Assembly: GCA_012861695.1 (NCBI GenBank)
Contig: JAAOOA010000086.1
Coordinates: 19,921,690 to 19,985,689, forward strand
Reading direction: 5' to 3'
DNA length: 64,000 nucleotides
Source of the DNA: Trematomus loennbergii
Lineage: Eukaryota > Chordata > Actinopteri > Perciformes > Nototheniidae
The notes under the pieces are model-generated. The model ran no database searches. It was not told the origin of the DNA and was given only the letters and a program-made list of their open reading frames with translations. This document shows positions 26,313 to 36,929 of the stretch, in pieces. Positions within the stretch are counted from its first letter, which is position 1. Every line of letters begins with the position of its first letter. Position numbers and translations under genes: made by a program.

Positions 26313-26950
26313 TTAACAGGCATTTATTTGAAACAAAAAATGGTTGACTATTGTTTCGAAATAATGATTTGTTAAATAAATCTCTAAAAGATGGCAGTAA
26401 CAATTGTCTGTATGTATTTATTTCTTGCTGCTAATTGTATCTCTCCTGTCTTTCTTCTACTTTTCCCACACAGACAACAATGCCTGCGAACCCCCCGCCT
26501 CAACACCCATTCTGCATTGGTGATTTGGTGATAGACATCTTGCAACCAAAGCACCTTTCTACAAATCCCTGACTGCCTGTGTGGGTGTCCTTCCTTCTGG
26601 TTCTACTTCCTGTCCTCTGCTGTTGCTCAAACTTTCTCATCTCCTCTGAGGGGGGGGCAGGATGCCTTTTGTGGTTAGAGAAACTTCTGTTGCTGTACGG
26701 GTATAATGCAAGCACATATCCTGCTGGAGTTAACTTGAGGGAGGCACTGAATCCCGCTCTTGGAATGCTTTGCAGTGGACTTTGAACACTGACCTCTGCA
26801 GACACAGAGATACACTGATCTGAAAATAAAAATCTCCCTGCAGGAATAAAGCAATTATCCCCCTATCAATTTATTGGTGCATCCACACCCGAAAAAAGAC
26901 CTTCAGCCTCACACCGGGTTTCTGCAGCTCCCTTCGCTCTCCCCAGTACC

Positions 26951-27585
26951 ATGCTGGGTAGGAACATGTCTCAGAAGCTGAGTGTGCTGCTGATGGTATT
27001 CGGCCTGGCGTGGGGACTTATGCTGTTACGCTACACTGTGCAGCAGCCTCGCCATCAGAGCAGCGCCGAGCTACGCGAGCAGATCCTGGAGCTCAGCCGG
27101 CGATACGTCAAGGTCCTGACCGAGGAGAACCAGAATGCACCAGGAGGGCTGCAGGGAACCTCCATGGCTGGTTACGGTAAGCTTTCAAGAGGAAATCAGG
27201 AATGGTGTTCGATATGTTAGTGCTATTTCCTGCATATACAAGTATCTGTTTACTCCTGTAGGAACTTTTGTGTTCTAAAGAATACCCAAGTATTGATTTC
27301 TTACTTGTGTTTTGTGTCATTCCCTTTCACACAGCTGACCTGAAGAGGACTATTGCTGTGCTACTGGAAGACATTTTGACACGGCTGGTCAAACTAGAGG
27401 GGAAAATCGACTTGGCGGTCAATGCCTCTTCCACTAACACCTCCCACACAGCAGGGGGCATCCTTGACTCTGTGGCCGCCGCCCTACAGAAATCCTCAAA
27501 GCAGGAGACACCTGGCAGCCACCCAGGGATGTCACGCCTTCACCCACACATCCCTAATAGGCCTCGGCCACATCAAGGAGCATAG
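26951..27585 (+). CDS. ccdc126: Coiled-coil domain-containing 126, MGAT5 stem-like membrane protein
   Basis: Coding exons 26951-27176 and 27335-27585 join in phase to give 158 residues (the human protein is about 140). A long 5' UTR in the same exon begins after the acceptor near 26473. The start [14 protein letters not shown] runs into a single hydrophobic signal anchor at about residues 10-27, giving a type II membrane topology. A charged stretch follows ([22 protein letters not shown]), split here as [10 protein letters not shown] and [12 protein letters not shown], then [20 protein letters not shown], a coiled-coil candidate, and N-glycosylation sequons around NASSTNTS. This arrangement matches the N-terminal stem of MGAT5 N-acetylglucosaminyltransferase without its catalytic domain. 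Its function is not established. An in-frame methionine six residues in is an alternative start; I chose the first. Confidence 0.9.
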
Positions 27586-28545
27586 TCTTGAAAGACGTAT
27601 TTATTTTTTTATTTTGCACATCACACTTTTCCAGCGTTTATCTCTGATGTTGCCGCATCAGACCAATGAAAAGCAATAGAAAGACATACGGACATCCGGA
27701 AAAATACAATGTGGGATGCTTCTTAGAAATGTTCAGCCAACTCAGAAGGAAGGAGGACTTCTTAAGGCTCTGTACTATCATATGCTGATATTTATTTATT
27801 TTTATATTCTCATTGCTGATTTCTTTTGGCTTAGATAATGCCATATCTGAATCCTATGACTGTTTAAGCAAAAGCAGAGAGGTATAAATAGTCTTGGAAC
27901 TGAACCAGATTCACATATGCTTTATCATAAAAGTAGTTTGAAATACTCCCCTATCTACATGGTTGTCTATTTTACAATACTGCTTAAATATATCTAATGC
28001 TGAACTAAGCAGCACACTCATGATAGTTAGGAATAGCTGTATTGTCAGTTTAGCTGGTGCGGTTGTTAATTAGATTCTACTTATAGCTTACTCATAGTCT
28101 TAAGAATAATGAATAGTTTGCCTGTAAGAGATAATCCAAAGAATGTTATTTGCACTCCATCTGCAGGCAGGATAGTTGTGTATTTACAATTGCTGCAAGA
28201 CAGTTTGAGGTTTATGCTGAATTGAAATGGATGATGCCTATGTTGCCACTGTAAACATGAGTGTGCCGTGTCTTGTTGAAATCCTATGGTTCCCTTACCC
28301 AGTGTTGAGAAAATGTTTAAACTAAGGTGTGTAGCAGATTGAATGTACTGTGTAGTCAGTTTGTAGCCCTTTAGTGCTGTTAAGATGACTGACTGCTTAC
28401 ACATGTTCAGGGTTCATGTTGCACTGTGACTCTACAGAGGTTTTCTAAAAATACTGGGCTCGCCCAACATTGACTTGATGGATATTTTAGGATGTGAGAC
28501 ATCCGGCTCTTGAATATTCCTCCTGAGTATGGCTTCCATTATACC

Positions 28546-28551
28546 AATAAA
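28546..28551 (+). promoter_or_regulatory. Possible ccdc126 polyadenylation signal
   Basis: AATAAA about 960 bases after the stop codon. A second AATAAA lies at 29081-29086. Which one is used cannot be told from the sequence. Confidence 0.35.
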
Positions 28552-29775
28552 CTCTGGTGCCTGCCCAGAGGAAATAGATCTTTAATTTGCACATCATGGT
28601 GCTCATTAACATGATGGATCTGGGAAGAATATAGACAATGCTTTGATCGATACTACTTTGGGATTGTATGAGACAAAGTCAATGTTGGTGATATACTGTA
28701 GGAGGGGGAAATGTATCACAATGTTGCTTTTACATTACAGACAATATGAATCAAGGCCTTTAGACTGGATTGTCCAACTGTGGTATGACTCTTTCTGCAT
28801 CGGGTAATGCCATACATTTACTTTGCTTCATAATGCATAAGTTGAAAGATGTAGAGCCAGTGAGCTGCTGTATTAATAAATTGACCTTATGGAAAGAAAT
28901 AGTTCTCCCCTCGTTTAACTCCACTCCTGTTGTTATTCAATATTTAAATGTCATGGGAAATATATGCTTAGTGTTATTCACAAGACAATGAATCAAGATT
29001 TTGTTTTACCTTTATCCATATTCAGCCTGTGAATCACACAGGCTTTCACGAGGGGGTTGTGAATGTATGAGTGAATACACAATAAACACGTTTTCAGTTC
29101 ATTCAATTCAACTGACCACACTACAAAACCTTGAGGTTATAATTTACCAACTAAATAATGTCTACTGTGGTGAAAAATAACATCTACTTGAGCACTACCA
29201 GAGTACAATTTCATGGCACTTTTGCTGAGGATTTCCATTGTATGCTACCTTAACTCCTTGTCGACTGCTTTTCCTTTATGTAAATACAATACAACTCGGA
29301 GGTCACCGATTTAACATAAGAAAATTGTCAGTTTATATGTTTAAAGATAAAGCTACCCAACAGGGTTTAATCTAGCCAAATATAAACCAGCATCAACATG
29401 TAGATGCTATACCTTGTAATTTTAACATATACACTCAGTGACATCTTTATTCCGACTTCTGAATTAGGTCTATTCATTCATTTACTTTTAATATGTTGAG
29501 TTTGTCATTGGGATGTTAATGTTCTAGTCATTTGTACCATTCAGATCATAGTTTGTGATGGTGTTGTACTAAACTAAATTATATCCAGGGCCCTTTGTAA
29601 ACACGATGAATATCCTACTGAATAGGTCATTCTCTATTATATGTAGTGGAAGACTTCATTTTAATTGGTTTATTTGTATAATGTAGTGTTGCTACTTCCA
29701 CCGCTGGCAATGTTGAAAAGGTTTATGAAACGTTCAAGTACCTTGTTTTTGCATCAAGGGGTCGCGGGAGACGAG

Positions 29776-29836
29776 ACAGGAAGTGACGACGGATTCTGCG
29801 CTACATAAACATACTACCGAGGTCCCGCGCCATCTT
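29776..29836 (+). promoter_or_regulatory. tra2a: tra2a promoter: ETS and YY1 motifs
   Basis: A TATA-less, GC-rich region holds an ETS/CRE-like composite ACAGGAAGTGACG (29776-29788) and a YY1 motif GCCATCTT (29829-29836), about 90 to 150 bases upstream of the tra2a start codon. This is typical of broadly expressed housekeeping promoters. Confidence 0.55.
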
Positions 29837-29924
29837 CTAGCTAATAAGCGGCCACAATAAATCATTGTGTTATACCTCAGTGCTGCTATCAAAGTACTCG
29901 TTTGCTTTAGCTACAAACTGAACA

Positions 29925-32900
29925 ATGAGTGATATTGAGGATGGAAACTACGAGGGACGGGTAAGTAATCACATCGAATGGTGCAAAAATATCTGTCTTT
30001 CTTTTCTTCCTGTTCCTTCCGTGTGGCTGTCGATTAGCAACCACTAATGGAGCTAATGTAACAGCTAACTTATAGCTTAGGGCACTTTTTTTAGGTTAAC
30101 GTTACCTGAGAGGCAAATACGTGTTGTGGTTTAACATTAACCAAGTATTCTGAAACGTATTGTCTATATAAACATTTCCTGTCTGCTAGGTAAAAGACTC
30201 CAAACAGCCTCCTTCAATGCTCGCTAGCATGCTAGTTGTCGTTAGCTTAAAATAAAACGTGGTTAGACCTTTTTGTATTTTCAGTGGTGGAAGAAATATT
30301 CAGATGCTTTACTCGAGTAAAAGTACATTATTGTCAAATAACTTCTTAAGTAAAAGTACAAAAGTACTGTAATTGTAAGTAAATGTAATCATTGTGCAGA
30401 AAAATTGCCTTTGTTTGTATACAAGTGTATTTATAAATTGAGAGTTTTCTAGATGATATTTTTGCATCAAGAAGCATTTTATTGTAGTAGACAAAGTTCT
30501 GATTTACTTTTTGTAAACTTTTTTAATAATTTGGTCATTGTGACTTTAAGAGTTAGTCTAGTTATTGGAGCAGGAGTACAAAGTAGCATACAATGGAAAT
30601 CAAGTAAAGTTCAGTCATCCCAAATTTGTACTTGAGTAAATATACTTAGTTACTTCCCACCTATTTATTTGCAACCTCTCCCATTGGTTACCATGCGAGT
30701 AAAATATATTGCACCTATATCCTTTGCCTATACAATTAAATACTAGTTATCCACGACGAAGTACTCATCTTCAAATATCACTGCTGCAGCGATTATTGTA
30801 CTGAATATGGCAACCTGTATATTTGTTTTTCTTGATCTAGATTTGGTTAGGTTACATCATCAAACCAAATCTGCAAAGTAACTAAAGATAATAACTAATT
30901 GTTATGGAGTACAAGTACACTATTTACCTATTACCTATTTACTGACGTGTTGTGGGGTAGAAGTACAAAGTAGCAAAACATTCCAACAACACAAGTACAA
31001 GTCTCTCAAAATGTACTTGAGTACATTAAGTTAGTTTCTTCACATCACTGCACTCCGGCAACTGAAATATGTGTTTGTCCTGATCTATTAATACATTATA
31101 TATGAGGTAACTTTAGTCCTAAGCATCTCTTCCTTCCCTGCTTTCTTGCTCTTATTTAGCAAATGGAAACTTCGCTATTATTCATTATCTGAGCTTTTTA
31201 CGTGTAATCATTTAGCTTACATTGTTTCTTTTCTCATTTACTTGATTGCTGGAATATTTCAACTTAATGTAGCAACAATGTAATTGTACTGCATTCAGTG
31301 TTCCTTTTTTATAATTTCATTTAAACTATTCTCAAACCTATGATCTTAATTTTATTGAATGTTCTTTTTCATTAAGGTTATTGATCGTGAAGGATTTGAA
31401 GAGTTTTATCCAAGAATGATGAAGAAAAAATTCAAGATAAAAGAAGGCTAATGAAAACATGTACAGAGCAGAACATAGAAGTGGAAAGGGAGAAAATGTG
31501 ACGGAAGAATGGTGTCAGATAAGGGCGCTTGCAGTGTAATGGCTAAAATGAAACTGGTTACAGTTTGGGTGGAAGAGATGAAAAACAGACCTGGAATCAG
31601 AAAATGAGAAAACTGAAAAAAGAAGAACGAAGAAGGATAGAAATCCTGAGAAAAGGGAGAAGGGTGTAAAGAATCTGGAAGAATGAATGTGTCCCTAGGT
31701 TAAGTAAATATACTGTTTGTGTTAACCTGTCTTCTCTTTACTATGCTTCCTTTTTTAACTTGAAAATGCATGTCTTATTTATCGCTTGATTGCCCAGGTG
31801 GACATGAAAATAGACCAGTCATTTACTTTTCTTTAATGGTTAACAATTGGCCACAAACCAAATATATTTTTATTGGAAATCTAAGATTACTAACCCTTTT
31901 CTCCACAGTACATAAGCTGTACGATTTAGACAGGTTTACTGTATGTGTCCAACATACTCTACCACACTTCTCTGTGCTTATTTGTTTTTCTGTGTTAAGA
32001 AATACATGTTTTTGTCCACGAAAAAGTGGTTGACATTCTGCTATCGCTACAGGGGTCACGCTCCCCGTCTAAATCGGATCGTGGGAGTCCAGCTAGGGTC
32101 AAGTCGGGCAGCAGGTCCGGCTCCCAGAGCCCCGCCCGGGCCGCCAAGCGCTCCGAGTCCAGATCCCGCTCTCGATCAAAATCTAGGTACGTTGATATTT
32201 AATGAGATCCCTTGTGATACTGTGATCACATTATATAAAACGAATAAATGCTCATTACTGGCTGAAATATGCTCCTATATATTACAATATACTTTTACAC
32301 CTCTCCTCATTTGTTTCTTCCGTTTCAGGTCTCGTTCAAGGCGGCACTCAAACCGCCGCTCACGCTCTCGGTCCTATTCCAACCGGAGGAAGTCCCGCTC
32401 TCGCTCCTACAGCCAAGAGTACCGCCGCAAGAAGAGCCCCAGCGCTTCCCCCAATTCCAGCAGGCGCCGTCCATCTGGCAGCAAGGTACATGTGACAAGA
32501 TCTGAAGTGGGCAGGGTACATTGAGCATGAAAAAGTGATGTCTGTTTCTCTTCCTAGATTTCAGACACATTTACCAGATGTAAACACTGACCTTTTGAAC
32601 ACTTTTATTTTTTTATTATTATGTATTTATTTCAACAAGGACTAGCATACAAATACATTAATCTCAGCAAAGAGAAGATATGAATTATGCCAGATTATAG
32701 CTAATTTCCATCTGCAGTCCACTAGTTGTGGACATATGTCTACTCCACATCTTAATTAGTGAGGATATGACCATATCTTCTAGGACCTGTTAGTTAAAGG
32801 GTCAATACACGATGTGTCAGGCTCCAAATGTTTTGTTAAGAGAGACTTTTATTATGAAAGATATCGTACCTGCAAGTAGAGATGGGACCATATAGGACTG

Positions 32901-35900
32901 TTCATGTTGAATAAATGTCTAGCTCACTCCCATCGTAGGGAAGTGAAGAACAAAGCCTGAAAATTGTACAGGAAGAAAGAACCGACTCTCACCATGTTGC
33001 TTTTGTCTCTTTATAAGATGTAAGGTAGAGGGATTCCAGTATGTTTAATGGGGTTTAAGCAAATGTTTTTGTGATTATGAGGATTATCTAATTTAAGTCA
33101 TTTTCCATATGGCTTTAAGTTGATTTATTGAATTGAATTACAAGGATTATATGATTTTAAGTAACCGTTCAAAATCAAAAGCCAGTACATTTGTCATTCC
33201 TTTCATGCTAGTGTGTTTTCCCCTGATGATTGTGGTTAATGCTTTGGGAAACCACACATGTAATAACCCTTATTTTCCTGTCATTATATCAACAGAGCCA
33301 TGACTTCCCAAAAGAAGCAGCCACTCAAGGCGCAGATGGAGATGTTAGGGTATTTAGACATTCTGATATATGTTGGGTAATGTTTGTTTGTGGGGCGAGG
33401 TGCCTAATGTAGATCACAAACAGCTTTGATTATTTGTATTTCAGGCATAAGCCATGCATGGGTTTCTTCATTTTTCAATAGCTAGCAACATGTGAATTGA
33501 TAAACATAATGTACTAAATATGTTAAATGAAGTTGCTATCGTAAATGTTCTCATAACTGATATTTTGCAACTAATCTTAAATAGGTTTTATCTAACTGCT
33601 GAGGGGAAATGCAAGATTAATTCTGTTTTGATAACATTTTTCATTTCAATCAACCTACCTTAAGTAATAAATCAGGGCGGGACATTGTAAGACGCATGTT
33701 AGACCTCAGTCGGTGTAATATCAACAATGTTTATAGTGTACTGCAGCTTTTCTTGTGATAATACCAAGCAGGAATTAAGTGAGATTTGCAAAGTAAACAA
33801 TAGACAAGTAAAATGGTTTTGGACATGTTTGATTCTTCCTGGGGCATCCTTTTTGAAAACTGTTCAAAGTAATGGTTCAGATGTTTTGAAGTGGGGATTA
33901 ACGAGCGACTTATCCATTGTCAGTGTTTAACCCGCAGAGGATGGTTTGCACGCCACCAGTTTGGAGAATAACACAGGAGTTACTGCACAGAGTATAAACA
34001 ATGTACTGCTTTTGACGATGGGGTAAGCAAAACGTATTCTATCCACCTATCAGAAAGGTCTCTGACGGCCAGGTAAAGCAGTCTAAATAAACAACTGATT
34101 ACTTTTTAGGTGGCTAGAATACTTTTGCCGCTCTCCCTGCAGTACATTGCTTTGCTCTTGAGTAGGTCCTTGTCCTAGGTGTTTGTCCAAACTCTTTCTT
34201 GGACTTTCATCTTAACACGTACTAATTTAACCCCATTTTATAACATCCAACTATTTATTTTAAGGGATATCTGGAGATGTTTGAAGGGAAACGTTCTGGT
34301 ATCCAGTTGTAAAAATGTCTAACTACAGTACTCATAATGTGCCGTGAAAAACAGATCTGAAGCTACCTATTAGCAGTACTTTTAGGTCTGTGTTAATACA
34401 TCCATAATATTCTCTTAATTCTTAATTCTCTCTGCAATATTATTATTATTTTTGCTTAAGCTCTAAAATATATTATTTTACAGAATTGTGTCTAGTGGAT
34501 CCAATGCACACAATACTGCTGTCTGCATGAAAAAGAATGTTTTGCATACTAAATCAAGGAATGGATTTTGTACTCAAATGATAAGATGAAGTAGATGCAA
34601 TAAGCCACAATGTCATCAACTCCTACCCTCTTGTTGACTCTTCCAGGCGAACCCTGACCCCAGCAAATGTTTGGGGGTGTTTGGCCTGAGCCTCTACACC
34701 ACAGAGCGGGACCTGCGGGAGGTGTTTTCACGCCACGGCCCTCTGGCGGGGGTCAACGTGGTGTACGACCAACGCACAGGACGCTCCCGAGGCTTCGCCT
34801 TCGTATACTACGAGCGAATCGATGATTCCAAAGAGGTGTGGGGAATGTTTGTGGATTAGTTTTTCGCTTTAATGCATTATAATCTTCATCCCTGGTCCTG
34901 TGCCTCATTTGTTTTCTGTCTTGTAAAGTGGTTTATTGCTTTTATCTGGTGTTATATATCTTACTGATAAGATGGCTTGGCCAAAAAGTGTCATGGCTGT
35001 AGATCCTGAAAACAAGCAGTATAAATATTAAGTAATATAAAAGTGTAGTCCAAGTATTGTTCATTGCCTATTGCCACCGTTTGGTCTTTTTTATAGTATT
35101 GTCACACGGGTCCAAATATAAAAAAATGTTTTTTTATTTGTGTGATTGCACAAGTACGCCACTAGGTGTCTGCCTTGCTACAAATTCCCTCCCCTTGCAG
35201 TCATGCCTCTCAGAGCTAAATGTAATGATGTAGCGAGGCCTTTGTGAATCAATGATATGTAGCAAAAAGCTGACAATGTGATAACATCTCTCCTGTATTC
35301 CTTAGGCAATGGAGCGAGCCAATGGCATGGAGCTGGACGGGAGGCGCATCAGAGTGGACTTTTCCATTACTAAACGTGCTCACACCCCCACACCAGGCAT
35401 CTACATGGGCCGGCCTCAGTGAGTCCACTTTGTCAAGTCTTAAAAATTTATGTGGAATTTAATATTATTAAGTGGGTGAACTCCATAAGATCCATAAATG
35501 TAGTTTTTATCCATTAGGAGTTAGCACCCGAATACACATGCTAATGAGGTTTTGCACATGTATTTTAGATATTATTTGACTTCATAAAGCTTTAATTTTG
35601 TGCCGTTTCATTACCTTTTTGCTTATTTATTCCTCGTAAATATGGGATTCGTCTTCAATGTAATGCACCATTTGCAGCAGACACTACTGCAGCTTTGATT
35701 ACCTTGTATCATGACAATAAAGGTATTGAAAATCGAAAAACAAAACAGGAATGGCGAAATGTTCTGACGTCATAATAATCCTGTAATTTCTGTATCCTGT
35801 TTGCATCCTTTCTTGAAACTAGTGATTTGTTACAATTCATATCAGTTTGACATGGTGCTGTGTTTCTCAAGAGATAAGATACCTAAACGTCATGCCTTTT

Positions 35901-36517
35901 TTTCTTTCTTTGAACAGCAACGGTGGCAGCGGCAGCAGCAGTGGTGGTGGGGAGGAGGAGGAAGGGAAGGTGGTGGTAGGGATGGAGGAGGTAGTAGGGA
36001 AGGTGGTAGGGATGGAGGTAGTAGAGATGGTGGTGGTAGAGATGGAGGTAGTAGGGATGGTGGTGGTAGGGATGGAGGTAGAGATGGAGGTGGAAGGGAT
36101 GGTGGCGGCGGCGGCAGCAGCAGGAGGGGGAGAGACTCGCATTATGACCGTGGCTACGAACGTGGCTACGACAGATATGAAGAGTACGATTATAGGTACA
36201 GTGTGAAAATTTGTGAGATCAAATACAATGTTACAGTTTTACGTTGACGTTAATTTATGACATTGTCATTGCAGTCGCAGACGCTCTCCATCACCGTACT
36301 ACCAACGATACAGGTCCCGCTCACGGTCTCGCTCCTACAGCCCACGTAAGTATAAAGAGAAATGCACAAAGTACGAAGCTTGTCTTACTGCTCTTAATAT
36401 TCAAATATGAACAGGTGTGTGTATATTGACCCCTGGTGAAAGTATATTTATTTTATCGGCCATGTCCTTGGACTAAAACCTTTTTTTTCCTTCTTTTTTT
36501 TTGCAGGGCGATACTAA
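29925..36517 (+). CDS. tra2a: Transformer-2 alpha, SR-like splicing regulator, with a frame break in the Gly-rich exon
   Basis: Tra2 proteins bind GAA-rich exonic enhancers and promote exon inclusion in the nucleus. Coding exons are 29925-29960, 32053-32186, 32329-32485, 34647-34835, 35306-35418, 35918-36195, 36275-36345 and 36507-36517. The protein starts [12 protein letters not shown] and runs through an N-terminal RS domain (exons 2-3), one RRM with [19 protein letters not shown] and [18 protein letters not shown], the linker [17 protein letters not shown] [12 protein letters not shown], a Gly-rich region of GRDGG repeats, a second RS segment and the end SYSPRRY. All junctions are GT-AG; exon 4 has a weak donor (GTGTGG). 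Exon 6 is one base short of keeping phase, so its start ([11 protein letters not shown]) and its end ([17 protein letters not shown]) lie in different frames. The likely site is the G run near 35950. An AATAAA lies at 36850-36855. Confidence 0.93.
30282..30661. mobile_element. hAT-like miniature transposon in tra2a intron 1
   Basis: Left end CAGTGGTGGAAGAAATATTC with ACTCGAGTAAAAGTAC words; the right end reads ACTTAGTTACTTCCCACCT, a decayed terminus. A second fragment of the same family follows at 30850-31050, ending AGTTTCTTCACATCACTG. Confidence 0.65.
30850..31050. mobile_element. hAT-like element right-end fragment
   Basis: Contains the family words ATCTGCAAAGTAACTAAAG and GTACTTGAGTACATTAAGTT and ends in CACTG. 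No left end is visible, so this is a truncated copy. Confidence 0.5.
31377..31698 (+). other. tra2a: tra2a poison exon (premature-stop exon)
   Basis: A 322-nt candidate exon lies between coding exons 1 and 2, with acceptor TTCATTAAG and donor GTTAAG. Joined to exon 1 in phase it reads 24 codons, starting [17 protein letters not shown], and then meets TAA. The exon is very purine-rich, with many GAA and GAAGAA words, the known Tra2 binding sequence. TRA2A and TRA2B of vertebrates are known to have a highly conserved exon in this position; its inclusion by excess Tra2 protein makes a non-productive mRNA and closes a negative feedback loop. Confidence 0.8.
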
Positions 36518-36929
36518 GATCCATCTTCAACGCTCTGCTTCCCTCCAATAATTGATGGTGTGTGACTCCTCAGGATGTTCTAAGGGGATTTTTTTGGATT
36601 AGCATGTCTATATTAACAGAAATGTTAAGTTTGAGATGGTTCTTGTTTACATGCAATAGATGTCTTAATTTTTTTTAGACGTTTCGATGCAACCATGTTG
36701 AGTGTGAGCCAAGAACTCTGCAACTCTTGCTTTATTCTTAGACTTGCATCCCTTCTTCCAACTTCACTTTAATTACAAGGATACATCCTTCGTCCTTGCA
36801 CTGATGACTGTTCTTGTCATGATGGGGAAAGTAAACTGGGTCTTAGTAAAATAAATGAATGGTAACACTTAATTGTACAACCGGTTTTAGTTAAATGTAA
36901 CAATCTTTGGACAGTAAAAAACGCAGATT

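Noticed and set aside
35867..36142. Minus-strand Thr/Ser/Pro-rich open frame
   Set aside because: It is the antisense shadow of the tra2a Gly-rich repeat exon.
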